DNA of 64,000 bases, from the NCBI GenBank assembly GCA_022410635.1, contig JAJVDF010000382.1, positions 419,252 to 483,251 on the forward strand, given 5' to 3'. Shown in pieces: positions 45,346 to 55,232 of this stretch. The notes beneath the pieces were generated by a model. That model made no database searches. It saw nothing but the letters and a program-made list of their open reading frames with translations, and was not told where the DNA came from. The position numbers and the translations under genes were made by a program. This DNA comes from Tretioscincus oriximinensis. Taxonomy: Eukaryota; Chordata; Lepidosauria; Squamata; Gymnophthalmidae. How positions within the stretch are numbered: the first letter of the stretch is position 1; the number at the start of each line of letters is the position of its first letter.

Positions 45346-46178
45346 TGTTATATAAGCAACAAAGGAGTTAAAATGGGGTTGAGGAGAGAAGATAGTGGGT
45401 GATTCTGGCTCTAAGAAGCTGTGCCCAAGGGTGGAATATCCATTCTAGTGAATATTTTCACCCACCAGTGCTGTCATTTCTGGAGGGAGGAGGCTTAGGT
45501 GCCAGTGGCAGCTCTGATTAAATTTTGCTGTGTTCAGCGCCATTGGCGAGGCTGTCTCTGTCTAGCCAGAATATATGCACAGCGGCACTTGTGGTGTATC
45601 CATCCTGGAGCTGAAAGCTTCATCTGGACAGGATCTGCCATGCAAACACCATATTTGGTTTTGTGCATCTGTTCTGGAGCGGGGGGAAGCTCCAGCCAGC
45701 TGGGGTATGCATGGCACAATGCTGTGGGCATTATTTCCACTCCATGGTGCTAATACAATTCTTTTTGGCACTTTTTTTTTCACCCTACACGTCCCAAAAA
45801 ATTGTGCAAAAGCCATGCAGCTTGCACTCACCCAGCAACCGCTCAGCCCTGCCCTGTCAGACCATTAGTACAGGACCAAAATGGGACAGAGAATGAGGGG
45901 AAACAGCAAAGCAGATTTAGATCCATTTCACTGTTTTCCAAACTGCTTGTTCTTCCTCAATTAAAACATAGCCTAATTCAGTCATTTCCAGAGAGGAAAA
46001 GATGGAGACTTTATCCAGAAATCCCATTACTCAGTGTTTCTCAATTCAATAAAAAAAGGTATCCTAAGGAATTATAATCCCAAAGCATCAACTGGTGGGT
46101 TATGAGCTGCAGTGGCCTGTTAAAATGTAAAGAAAAAAACTTTACTTTCCAGGATAAAACACTAAATTCATTCTTATG
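45346..46178. other. GC-richer unassigned stretch
   Basis: 45480-45870 is richer in GC than its surroundings and has open frames on both strands, none recognisable. It could be an old repeat. Otherwise nothing seen. Confidence 0.45.
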
Positions 46179-46243
46179 TAGGCTGACCAGATGACCCCTT
46201 TTGGGGAGGGGTGAAAAGCCGTTTTTGGGGTGCCTCCCAGTTT
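46179..46243. mobile_element. hAT-like MITE, GACCAG family, truncated (copy 6)
   Basis: TAGGCTGACCAGATGACCCC and TTTTTGGGGTGCCTCCCAGT match the left arm of the short type. The sequence then departs from the family, so only one arm remains. Confidence 0.75.
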
Positions 46244-46329
46244 AAGATAAGATGATAATGACATGACCTTGCAGCAGTAATAATTTCCTCTTTTAAGAAA
46301 AAAAGACTGGTGATTAACATTTATGACAG

Positions 46330-46415
46330 AGCGGCTGTAGCTAAGTGCTAGAACAACTTGTGAGCACAGCAGAGAGTTGCCAGTTCAATGCCCAACTTTT
46401 CATTGAAAGTAAGTA
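46330..46415 (+). mobile_element. Possible tRNA-like SINE head, interrupted by the next element
   Basis: GGCTGTAGCTAAGTGCTAGA resembles an A-box region and AGTTCAATGCCC a B box, about 40 bp apart. The Tigger-like element at 46416 follows directly. The body after 46719 is not recognised. Confidence 0.4.
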
Positions 46416-46717
46416 CAGTGGTACCTCGGTTCCCGAACACAATTCGTTCCGGCAGGACGGTCGAGAACCAATTTGTTCGGGAACCGAAGCAAGGCGCGCC
46501 AGGCCGAAAAAACGTGCCTTGATGACGTCAGCAAGGCGCGCCGGGCCGAAAAAACACGCTTTTATGACCTCAGCAAGGCGCGCCGGGCCGAAAGAACGCC
46601 GGAGGAAGTTCGAGTTCCAAATCGGTGTTCGGATTCCAGGACAAAAGTTTCTGGAATCTGCCGGTCGAACACCGATTTGGTCGACTTTCAAGGCGTTCGA
46701 GAACCGAGGTACCACTG
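46416..46717. mobile_element. Tc1/mariner-superfamily (Tigger-like) MITE, 302 bp, CpG-rich
   Basis: The left end CAGTGGTACCTCGGTTCCCG and the right end CGAGAACCGAGGTACCACTG are inverted repeats over about 25 bp. TA flanks both sides (46414-46415 and 46718-46719). The interior is far richer in CpG than the surroundings and holds a 42-bp tandem repeat. No transposase. Confidence 0.8.
46489..46602 (+). repeat. 42-bp tandem repeat with a CRE palindrome
   Basis: Three units start at 46489, 46531 and 46573, each with GCAAGGCGCGCC..GCCGAAA. Unit one ends in TGACGTCA (46523-46530), a perfect CRE half-site palindrome; unit two has TGACCTCA at the same place. Confidence 0.85.
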
Positions 46718-47739
46718 TACTGGCAAACCACTTGGTATCTCTGCCAAGGGAAATGAACAGCGGTCTCCAGTTCTCGTGGGGGTGCCTGGATTTTTAAACC
46801 AATTTTTAAAATTTGCATACTTCACACACTTTCGGCTTCTCTTCTTCTTTTGAGCTGTAGGGAGTTCGTTGTGACTTTTCAGGTGGTTAAAGCCATTAAC
46901 TCATGACTTATTACAGCAGCTGAGGCATTCAGTAATCAGCCAGAATTGCACGGCCTGTCGTGTCTTAATGCTTAATTAATTTTTGGCATGCACATATTGA
47001 AGAATAATCCCTCCACTCAAACAAATTATAGGAAAAGGAAATGATGGTAATCTACTCTAGAGTGTGTTTCTCTCCAAACTATACTGAGACTAATTTTATG
47101 CTTTGCTAGTTATTATCAATCCAGGCTTCCAGCTGGTTAAAGACAACCATGAAAAAACCCCACTATTATTTCTTCAGTTTCAAATGGATGCTTTTATGAG
47201 AAAAAGAATCTTGTTCAATATAGGCATACGTTTTATATCTGCATGCTTTTTGACAAAACTCCCACTAGATTAAATGAGAACAGTTACAAATGATCCTCTG
47301 TCTTTTTAGTTAAATAATAATTAGTCTAAAAGCCAGTCCATGCCGTTCAACTTTAAGATTCATAAATTAAAATGACAAGCATTTAGAGGAAAAACTTTAT
47401 TTTGATGCTTTTTAAAGACAGATAGGAAAGTTTATATAGATTTCACTGAACAGCTTATTCCTTAGCCTTTCCTCCCTGCTTTTTACCTCTTTGTGAATGA
47501 CAACAGTTAGACAATCTGGCTAAACTCATATACTGCAAATAGAAGGGGGGAAACTGGGATGTGGCACTAATGGAGCCAGTTGGTATCAAAACTTGCTACA
47601 GTCACTCCTCCCCCCCCAATTANTCCATTTTAAAGGCCAGAATGGATTGGAAATAATCAAGATGTGGTCACAAACCTCACTAATGAACATGTGCATCAAG
47701 GTGTCAAGGAGAAAGCCTTCTGGTATGTTCTCTTTCAAA
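46718..47739. other. No recognised feature
   Basis: Nothing recognised. Confidence 0.5.
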
Positions 47740-48000
47740 GACACAACGTGCACAGGCACGTGGGAAGGTCTTCTCTGTGGTGGCTCCAACACTTTGGAAT
47801 AACCTCTTTCTAGAGACTCACCAAATGCTTACATTGTATAGTTTTCAGCACCTCTACAACCAGGCTTTTGACTCTTAAATAGCTCATTCTGTCCTTCCAG
47901 GGGCTGGATGGAGGGTAGGTATGGATCTTTTAAAACAATTTATTAATGTGCTGTTATTGTTGTCATTGTTATAATTATTATTAGTCTTCTGTTACCTACC
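47740..48000 (+). mobile_element. L2-type LINE 3' end: ORF2 C-terminus
   Basis: GKVFSVVAPTLWNNLFLETH then LYSFQHLYNQAFDS-stop (to 47878) is the conserved end of ORF2 in L2-group LINEs. A T-rich 3' region follows. Matches the minus-strand copy at 38018-38285. Confidence 0.72.
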
Positions 48001-48701
48001 CACGAGAGAATTGAATTCATAGACAGCAGGAGATACTAACCAATTTCACATGTGTATTTTCATTTTTTAAAAGCCAACTTATTGTTTTTGCACTTGAGTA
48101 TTTGAGTGATTCATTGATTCATTGTATTTAAGCAACTAGGGATCAGTTGATATTTAAGCAGCAGTTTTACATGAAACAGAGGAAGGCATCTAGCATGTGT
48201 ACAACCATACAGTTAGTGATTGGTGCCATGGGGAAGGGAAGATACTTACATGGACAGTCTGATATCTATTCAGATTAAGAATACAGACAACAATGATATT
48301 TAATACAAAGGATAAAATGAAAGGAGCATTTCTGGTGTGAGCTCTTGATTTGCATTGCAAATTGAAGAAATAAGAGCAGGTGTGTGTAATGAAATCACTT
48401 TAATTAGAGCGAGGCTCGTTTAAATTTCCCAAGCCTAGAAGCCGAGCTATGGGGGCGGGGCTTGGATTATAAAAAGGGGAGATGCGAGTGAGAAAGTAGG
48501 TGAGAGATGTTCCGGCTGTTGATTGATTGAGAGTTAAATGGTTGATGTGAGAGATTGTTTGAGCGTGTGGCCAAACAATTGAATTACTATTGATTCTCTG
48601 CCAGGAGTGTGAAAATAAATAAATACCAAAAGGGATACATAACTGCTGGGGTAATAAGAATAGAAAGAGAGAACTGAGGGAAGCTTTGAATATGGGCAAG
48701 C
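48001..48701. other. No recognised feature
   Basis: Nothing recognised. Confidence 0.5.
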
Positions 48702-48800
48702 AAAGGAGAAGAAGGAGGAAAAGGAGAAGGAGGAGAAGGAGGAGGAGGAGGAGGAGGAGGAGAAGGAGGAGAAGGAGGAGAAGGAGGAGAAGAAGGAGAA
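48702..48800. repeat. 99-bp uninterrupted purine tract, (GGA)n/(GAA)n
   Basis: Every base from 48702 to 48800 is A or G, mostly GGA and GAA triplets. It is the tail of the minus-strand SINE, expanded. Confidence 0.95.
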
Positions 48801-49098
48801 CTGGGTTTTTATAACCTGCTTTTCTCACCTGAAGGTACTCAAGAAGCAGCTTACAAGAGAATTTTTCACCCAAGGTTTACATTCTTTCCCACCAGGCTGT
48901 GATGGTTCCCATTTATCTAGTTGCAGTCAGTTGCAATTTCTTGCAATTCTTGCTTTTGAATTGCTTGGTTAGCTATTGCTACAGGCTAGTGGAAGGTGCT
49001 CACCTCTCCTGAAGTCCAACACAGGGCTTCGAAACCTGATCTCTCAAATGAGAGACCGTCTCCTTAGTGACTGCGCCATTTGTGCAGTCAGGACAGTT
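48702..49098 (-). mobile_element. tRNA-derived SINE, type 2, full length with expanded tail
   Basis: Minus strand: a tRNA-like head (TGGCGCAGTCACTAAGGAG, B-box GGTTTCGAAGCC), then TTGCAAGAAATTGCAACTGA, CCATCACAGCCTGG, TGTAAGCTGCTTCTTGAGTA, GGTGAGAAAAGCAGGTTATA and a (TCC/TTC)n tail. Same family as 39078 and 54059. Confidence 0.82.
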
Positions 49099-51082
49099 AT
49101 GAATCACGGTAGCAAATCTGCATATAGAAAAAGATCGAACTGCTACTTCACAAATTGAAATATTTTTTAAAAAATAGGAATCAGAATGGATGATGCACTG
49201 GCTATTGAAAGAGATTGCTGTGAACTTATTTCCAATAGCACTGATATATTCTTCTCTCTTTCCCACCTACCCCATTTCATTCATTTGAAATGTCGATTTA
49301 AGTAACAGAAGGAATGCTTGGCTAGGAGAAGCTGAATTGTGTTCTTTAAAAAACTCAGTACTTGGTTTCATTAACTTTTGTTTTATTGAAGAAATACTTT
49401 GGGCATTATTCACAAAATTCTTTCTCTTTTTACTGTCATTCCCAAGCATTGCTGCAAAAAGGAAGAGAAACATGAGGACCTCCTGAGAAGAGGAAAGCCA
49501 AAGATAAAAGTGGTCTAGAATTAAACTGAAGACTGGCATTGATCTAGTGATGGCTCAGGGCTTAGGACTATGGGTGGTGCAAAGGAGGTAGCAGCATAAT
49601 GAAAACCAGCCAGTCAAGTTTTATTGTGGTATTGGACTGAAAGAATAAAAAACAAAAACAGTAGAACAACTATTTGAAGCAATGTTTTAAATAGAATCTC
49701 TTTATCCATTGGGTTTTAGACAAAATTGAGCAACAGCTTAATGAGTTTTGAAAACAGAAAGTCAAGGTATGAATTAGAAGCCGAAGATTTTTCTTCCCAT
49801 GTCTGAAGAAAGAGCGCAACTTTAATTGTTCACTTCTTGAATCAGCTATATGCTAATTGAAAGCCTTTCACTACCCCCAGCCACGTTAACATCACAGCAA
49901 GGGAACTTCCATTCCTTGGCTGTGATATGCCTGAGAAGATACTTACAGAACATAAGGATTAGCCCTCTGGAGCACTTTCTTTGTTTGATGATGTCAGCAT
50001 TCAAAGACTGTGTAAGACCGATCTGCTCTTCAACTATTTTAATAAATGCTTACAACATGATGGCAACAGGACAAATGAGAATCATGCATTTATGGTGATT
50101 ATTCTTTTTTTAAAATGCTGCTGTATATAGAAGATTCTTAAATGATTTCAATTCATTAAGTGACAAATTGGATATAATGTTAAAGCTGAGCAGATATCAA
50201 AATATCTCATACAGTAATCGCCTGTGCTCCTGCAGGTCCAACAGGATAGAGAATACTGCTCATTTTTTTCTTGAATGAACGCTATACTATCCGCTCAAAG
50301 CCTGTTATCTACTCCCCCTCCTGATAAACTGTAATGCAGAAACAGATACTTTAACGCCCATTGGCTCTTACAGGGGTGGGATAGATACAAGGTTATGGAC
50401 ATTGCCCTATATATTGAATATGCATCCAAAATAAAATCTTTGCAAGTAGGGATTCTCAGGAAAACTAAGTGCTCAAATCTAATTATTCAAATTTAGTTTG
50501 TCACAAATGATTTTAAATGTGTTTAATATTTTATATTTATAGAATATATTTTTATATTCTATAATGTCCATTTCTGTGAAATGATGTGGTCTTTTGACTA
50601 AACAATAAATATTTTGATTTGATTAATTAAGTGGGGAAAATGATAATAAATAAGAACATGGTTTAGATGTTTTTTTTAGGATATTGCCTGCCACATAGTT
50701 ATAAAAGTAGCTATTAGTTAACTGAAAAATTTAACTTAATCAATTTATGCCCATCAAGAAGCCATATGATTCTTTTACTTGTTTTAGAAACACCATTATC
50801 TGAGCTTTTTGATAATTTATTTGAAGGTCTTCTGCCTGGCAGTATTCTGACAAAGCACAAATATTTCCTTGAAACATGAAAGCAGTAAAAATACTGTTAT
50901 ATTGTCAACTTATAATAGTTGTTAGATGTCTCATGTTTGGTGAATGCATGAGCTACTAAATTTAGATGTTAATTTTGGATGTATGAGCTACTAAATTATT
51001 GAGACAGATGTCAAGTCAAGTTGGGGCAAAAATACAGTCTTGCCTAACTGCTCTAAATAACTGAATACAAACTTCAAAAAAT
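49099..51082. other. No recognised feature
   Basis: About 2 kb of AT-rich sequence, nothing recognised. Confidence 0.5.
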
Positions 51083-52008
51083 CGGCTGCGAACCACAACT
51101 GTGGAGGCGCCCAAAGTTGCCACCGGAGGAAGGGGAGACGCTCTGGGAGTCGCCTCTCTATCGTGACTGGAAACGGTCACAAATTGGTGACGTGGCTTCC
51201 GGGTGACAGAGGGTATAAAACCCTCCGTCGGCTGCCATCTCCTCATTCTTCAATCCGGCGGCGCGAAACCCACCCTTGTTCCCCCCCCCTTTTTAACTTG
51301 TTTCTAGTTTCTCTTTCTTTCAGTCATGGTACGACAGATGTGGTGGTGGCACGGCTTGGCTAAGTCGAGAGGAGTCAAGAATACCTGAATACAGGGATCC
51401 CCAACGACTACCTCATAGATTGAGGGCCCTTCTTAAAAGGGTTCCAAAGTTGTGGGCCTGCTTGGGGATCGGCAGGTGAAACACAAGTTTGGTGCCACTG
51501 AGGTGTGCTGTACACAGGACGGATTCTTGAAGGCCCTCAAAACCTCGGTGGCCCTCCGGGAGTACCCACACTATCGGGTGGGTCGGCTAATGCTGCTGGA
51601 CGGCTCGGGAGCCTAGACCAAAAGGGGCTGACCTGCCGGGTGGAGGCAACCAGGGGGCCTACGTCACAGGGGGCATGGCCTACGGGGTCAAAGGCTAGCC
51701 CCAAGCCGGGCAGATATTGGGGCATGGGCGACCGCGCTGAGAGGAGCAGGAGCCCACATGGGCCACGTCAAGGGGCGTGGCCCAGCTGGTGGCAGATTAG
51801 GCCGGGTGGCTGACCTGGGCCAGTAATGCCGGTCAGGCCAGGTGGCTGACCCAGGTCGACTGCCAAGCTGTTGCACCTACCATACTCCTGTTCAAACCAT
51901 GGCCTAATTCTCTCCACTTCTGGGTTCATTGATGTTTGTTTAAGCACTTTATGTTTAGACTCCGGGTTGCGTTAATTGTAACGAGTTGGCATTAGGGTTA
52001 TAAATCAT
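51083..52008 (+). mobile_element. Short non-autonomous relative of the 1-6 kb retroelement
   Basis: The 5' part has GGGTATAAAACCC (TATAAAA at 51214-51220) and GCTGCCATCTCC, as at 1181-1212. A pyrimidine-rich TTTCTCTTTCTTTCAG ends near 51324. The 3' part matches 5300-5980: GAGGAGTCAAGA, GACTACCTCATAG, CCCTTCTTAAAA, TACACAGGACGGATTCTTGA, AGGCCAGGTGGCTGACCCAG, CTCTCCACTTCTGGGT. Gag, recombinase and hydrolase are absent. GC content is well above that of its surroundings. Confidence 0.85.
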
Positions 52009-54018
52009 CGTAGTTTATACACCTTCCAAGAGAACTTTACCTTTAAATGATTAACTTTGAATGTTTGTAGAAAATCTTCCAGCAAGCAGAAATATTCCAA
52101 GATATATTTCTGAAAGATTCCAAGGTGTGTTTCAGAATAAGGTCCTTTTCATATTGAGCGTCATTCTGGAGCATATCTTGGTACAGGAAATCCAGACTAT
52201 AGGAGATTTCAACTGGTTCAAAGAGACCTCTTCCTAAAATGTCCTCTGATCTACGTATCTCACTTTTTATAAGCCATTTTGACCATCCCAATTTCTTGGG
52301 GTTATTTAGATGACCCAAATAAAAGGCAAATATAAAATAATTCCCCTGTCATTTGATGGTTATGCCATTTAATACGGGCATGAGAATTTACCAGTAGTTT
52401 TGCAAATAGCTTTTATAAGTTAAGTTGACATTATCAAAAAATACTTATACTTTTAATTTTAGTTATTGAATTTTTTTGTCAAGTCTGTTTTTAAAGGGTT
52501 TATTCACAGAACTAGGAAGTAAACTGTGAGGAGGAGAAAAGGCGAGTGTCTTTTGCCACATTATGCTCAAGGGACAAAAATATTCATACAAAATCACTGT
52601 TGGGGGAGCCTAGATCTGTTTATAATAACCACTGGCCATCTGGGCTTTAATTTTGCTTAGGTAATATGCTGTTTTCTACTGAACTTTTTACGAACAAAGG
52701 ACCATACATATTTTATTTCCATGAGTAACTCTCTTGCAAGCCTTAAAGGCTTTTCACGTCTTGAAAAAACAAATTGATTTAAAAGTGTAACAGAAAGACT
52801 GTATTTTATTAGCAAGCTAACAATGAACAAAGGGTCCAGCAAGTAAAATGTGGGATGGTTTTAAAACTTATTAAAGCCATTAATATGCTATAACTAGTCA
52901 CTCACTCCACAGCAGAAAATAGCATGTATGCTTTCCATTGTGAAACATAAACAGAAGACAATGCTTCAAATAGGTACTTACACACTTATTAGGGGTCATA
53001 ATATTTCAAATAATGNTTTTTCCCTAGAAAGAATGTAGACTGGGGTTAAAGGCACACGGGAATTTTGGAGCGCAATGATACTTACATGAAACATCGTTTG
53101 CCCCTCAATATTCTTTAGCTAATGTTTTGTGAAATTGCCTTATGGGTTTATACCAAGAAGAACTGCTGACTGAGCATGCTCAGTATTTACTTCTTGGATA
53201 GTTAACTCACTGATTCCACGTGGATTTACAGGTACGTGTGTTGGCTGTATTCTGCAAATGTTTATCACATTGTGGATTTTAACTCCCTGTGTACCTGTAG
53301 CCTAGGTCTTAATAAATGGTCTTCCCTGGTAAAAACAGAATATCTGAATTTTGGTTTATTCCCACAGTTATTTGAGATAATAGTATATACTTGGCATTTG
53401 TTAACAGTCTGGGGGGAAAAAAAAGATCAGCCAAGATACATTGTTAGGTTCTTTCTGCATTGGGACTCATTATTTAAATATATCTTGAATATATCTCATG
53501 CTAACACAGACTATAAGCTTGGCCTTAGAGTAATATAGTAAAAGACATTATTGTGATAATAACCTGGTTTTTTTAAAGAAGAAAGAAGAAAACAAAGCCT
53601 AAACATCTGCTATTCAATATTTGTATCATATTTATTTCAACCTATCTGATTTATCATAAGAAAAAAATACTGGTTCATTATTAAACACGTTAGTAACTAA
53701 TTGAGACATATGTGCATAACTTCCATGAACCTTTAGGGAAATGGGGAAAAATAGAATTTCAAAAAAATTAGAAGCAGGTGCTTGAGCTGCAGACAGGATC
53801 GAGCAACTGAGCACAGCTAGGTGCTGATGTTGGGTTGCTTTGTGAGTGTTGCAGTGCACATGTTCAGATGTTGTGGTGGAATAGAGGAGCTGCAAACCCA
53901 TAAATTTTAAAAATCATGGATTTTAAAAATCCTGAATTCCTGCGAGAGTTACCATATTTCAAATGTATAATAGTATTAAGACTTTCTGGGAAGTGGGATG
54001 GTAACCCTAATATAAATG
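52009..54018. other. No recognised feature
   Basis: AT-rich; nothing recognised. Confidence 0.5.
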
Positions 54019-54512
54019 TGGACTCCTTATCTGGCAGTCTCCCAGTTCGATGCCATACGCTGGCACGGATAGCTCAGTTGTTTAGGAATTTGTCTCTCAC
54101 CTGGGAGATGGGGTTTCGAAGCCCTGTGTGGGACGTGGGGAGGGGTGAGCCCCTTCCATTAGTCTGTAGCTCTAGCCAACCAAGCTATTTGAAAGCATGA
54201 ATTGCAAGAAATTGCAACTGACTGCAAGTAGATACATGGGATCCACCATAGCCTGGTGGGGAAGGTAAAATGGAAGCCTTCGGGCAAAATATATCCTTGT
54301 AAGCCGCTTTGAGTCCCTTTGAAAGGTGAGAAAAGTGGGGTATAAGAACCCAGTTCTTCTTCTTCTCTCCTCCATGAAGTCAACTGGTGATGATGGGCCA
54401 GTCACAATTCTTTAGCACTCTCTCAGCTCCACCTAATTCACAAGTTGTCTGTTGAGAAGAAAGCAACAAAGGCCATGTGAGCCACCCCTTTGGTGAAAGG
54501 GGCATTATAAAT
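54019..54512 (+). mobile_element. SINE type 1 interrupted by a SINE type 2
   Basis: The left part has TGGACTCC, GGCAGTCTCCCAGTTCGATG (B box to 54054). The right part resumes at 54366 with CTCCTCCATGAAG, GATGGGCCAGTCACAATTCT, TTAGCACTCTCTCAGCTCC and GGTGAAAGGGGCATTATAAA. Removing 54059-54365 restores the order seen at 45107-45345. Confidence 0.75.
54059..54365 (+). mobile_element. tRNA-derived SINE, type 2, nested
   Basis: The tRNA-like head GATAGCTCAGTTGTTTAGGA (A box) and GGGTTTCGAAGCCC (B box), then TTGCAAGAAATTGCAACTGA, ATCCACCATAGCCTGGTGGG, TTGTAAGCCGCTTTGAGTCC, GGTGAGAAAAGTGGGGTATA, CCCAGTTC and a (TTC)n tail. Confidence 0.85.
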
Positions 54513-54517
54513 AAACA

Positions 54518-54570
54518 TGATGCTGAAGATATGATGATGATGATATGATGATGAAGACGATGATGATGAG
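54518..54570. repeat. (ATG)n microsatellite
   Basis: GATGATGATGATATGATGAT and similar triplets following the type 1 SINE. Confidence 0.9.
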
Positions 54571-54647
54571 TGTCGGGGTTCTCTAATAGGAATATATTAA
54601 TTGGCATAATATATATTGATATAAAATGGGCAAACATTGGTCTTTAG

Positions 54648-55232
54648 ATGCACGGGCCTCACTTTTGCAAAATTTCTGGGAATTTCCCAGGCCTGGGTGT
54701 TGCAAGAGCACTAATCTCTCTTCCTGCCCTGAGGCTCACCCTGTTGTGCCTTGTTTACATACACCCATTATCTTTGGGAGCATTCATTGACTCAGAAGCT
54801 TGTGGCTTGATGGGATCAATCAGCTGCTTACTGGTTCTGAGGAAGCTCTGACTATCACCTTTCCAAGAGGTGAATGACTGGTCACAGGTCCTGAAAGCTG
54901 CAGAGATCAATCTTGTTCCACCCTAAACCATACCCATATTTGGAGTTTCCTGACACAGGCTGCACCCCTTGGGAGGAGGGAAAGACGTCACACAGGTGTC
55001 ACCACCTCTAGTACACGCCTTCTGATTGAATGTCAATAAAAACCGGTACACGAGGTTGTCCTGGAGGTTCCTACCAACGTGGGCCTCCTAGCTCTTGCCT
55101 CTTGATCGAAGCTTATGGCCTCTGCGTGAGTTCCTTGATGGGAGTCAGAATCTGCATGTAATTGTATCCTGATGATCAGCTGCTTCAGATGTGCTGGTAC
55201 CTAATAACGTGGTAGCAAACCCTCGTTAGATG
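54648..55232 (+). mobile_element. LTR of a retrovirus-like element (plus orientation)
   Basis: Matches 40952-41600 in reverse orientation, sharing TTTTGCAAAA, CTTCCTGCCCTGAGGC, CATATTTGGAGTTTCCTGAC, CACAGGTGTCACCACCT and TACACGCCTTCTGATTGAA. AATAAA is at 55035-55040. TGGTAGCAAACCC at 55210-55222 could be a primer-binding site just after the LTR; this is tentative. No gag, pol or env follows. Confidence 0.7.

Noticed and set aside
45499..45896. Several overlapping frames on both strands
   Set aside because: A locally GC-rich patch lowers stop frequency; no frame has a known motif or codon-like pattern.
46341..46853. Arg/Ala-rich frames on both strands
   Set aside because: They are translations of the 42-bp tandem repeat and inverted ends of the Tigger-like MITE.
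48400..48873. Minus-strand 157-codon frame with a long poly-Leu run
   Set aside because: The Leu run is a translation of the (GGA)n SINE-tail microsatellite; the rest is SINE sequence.
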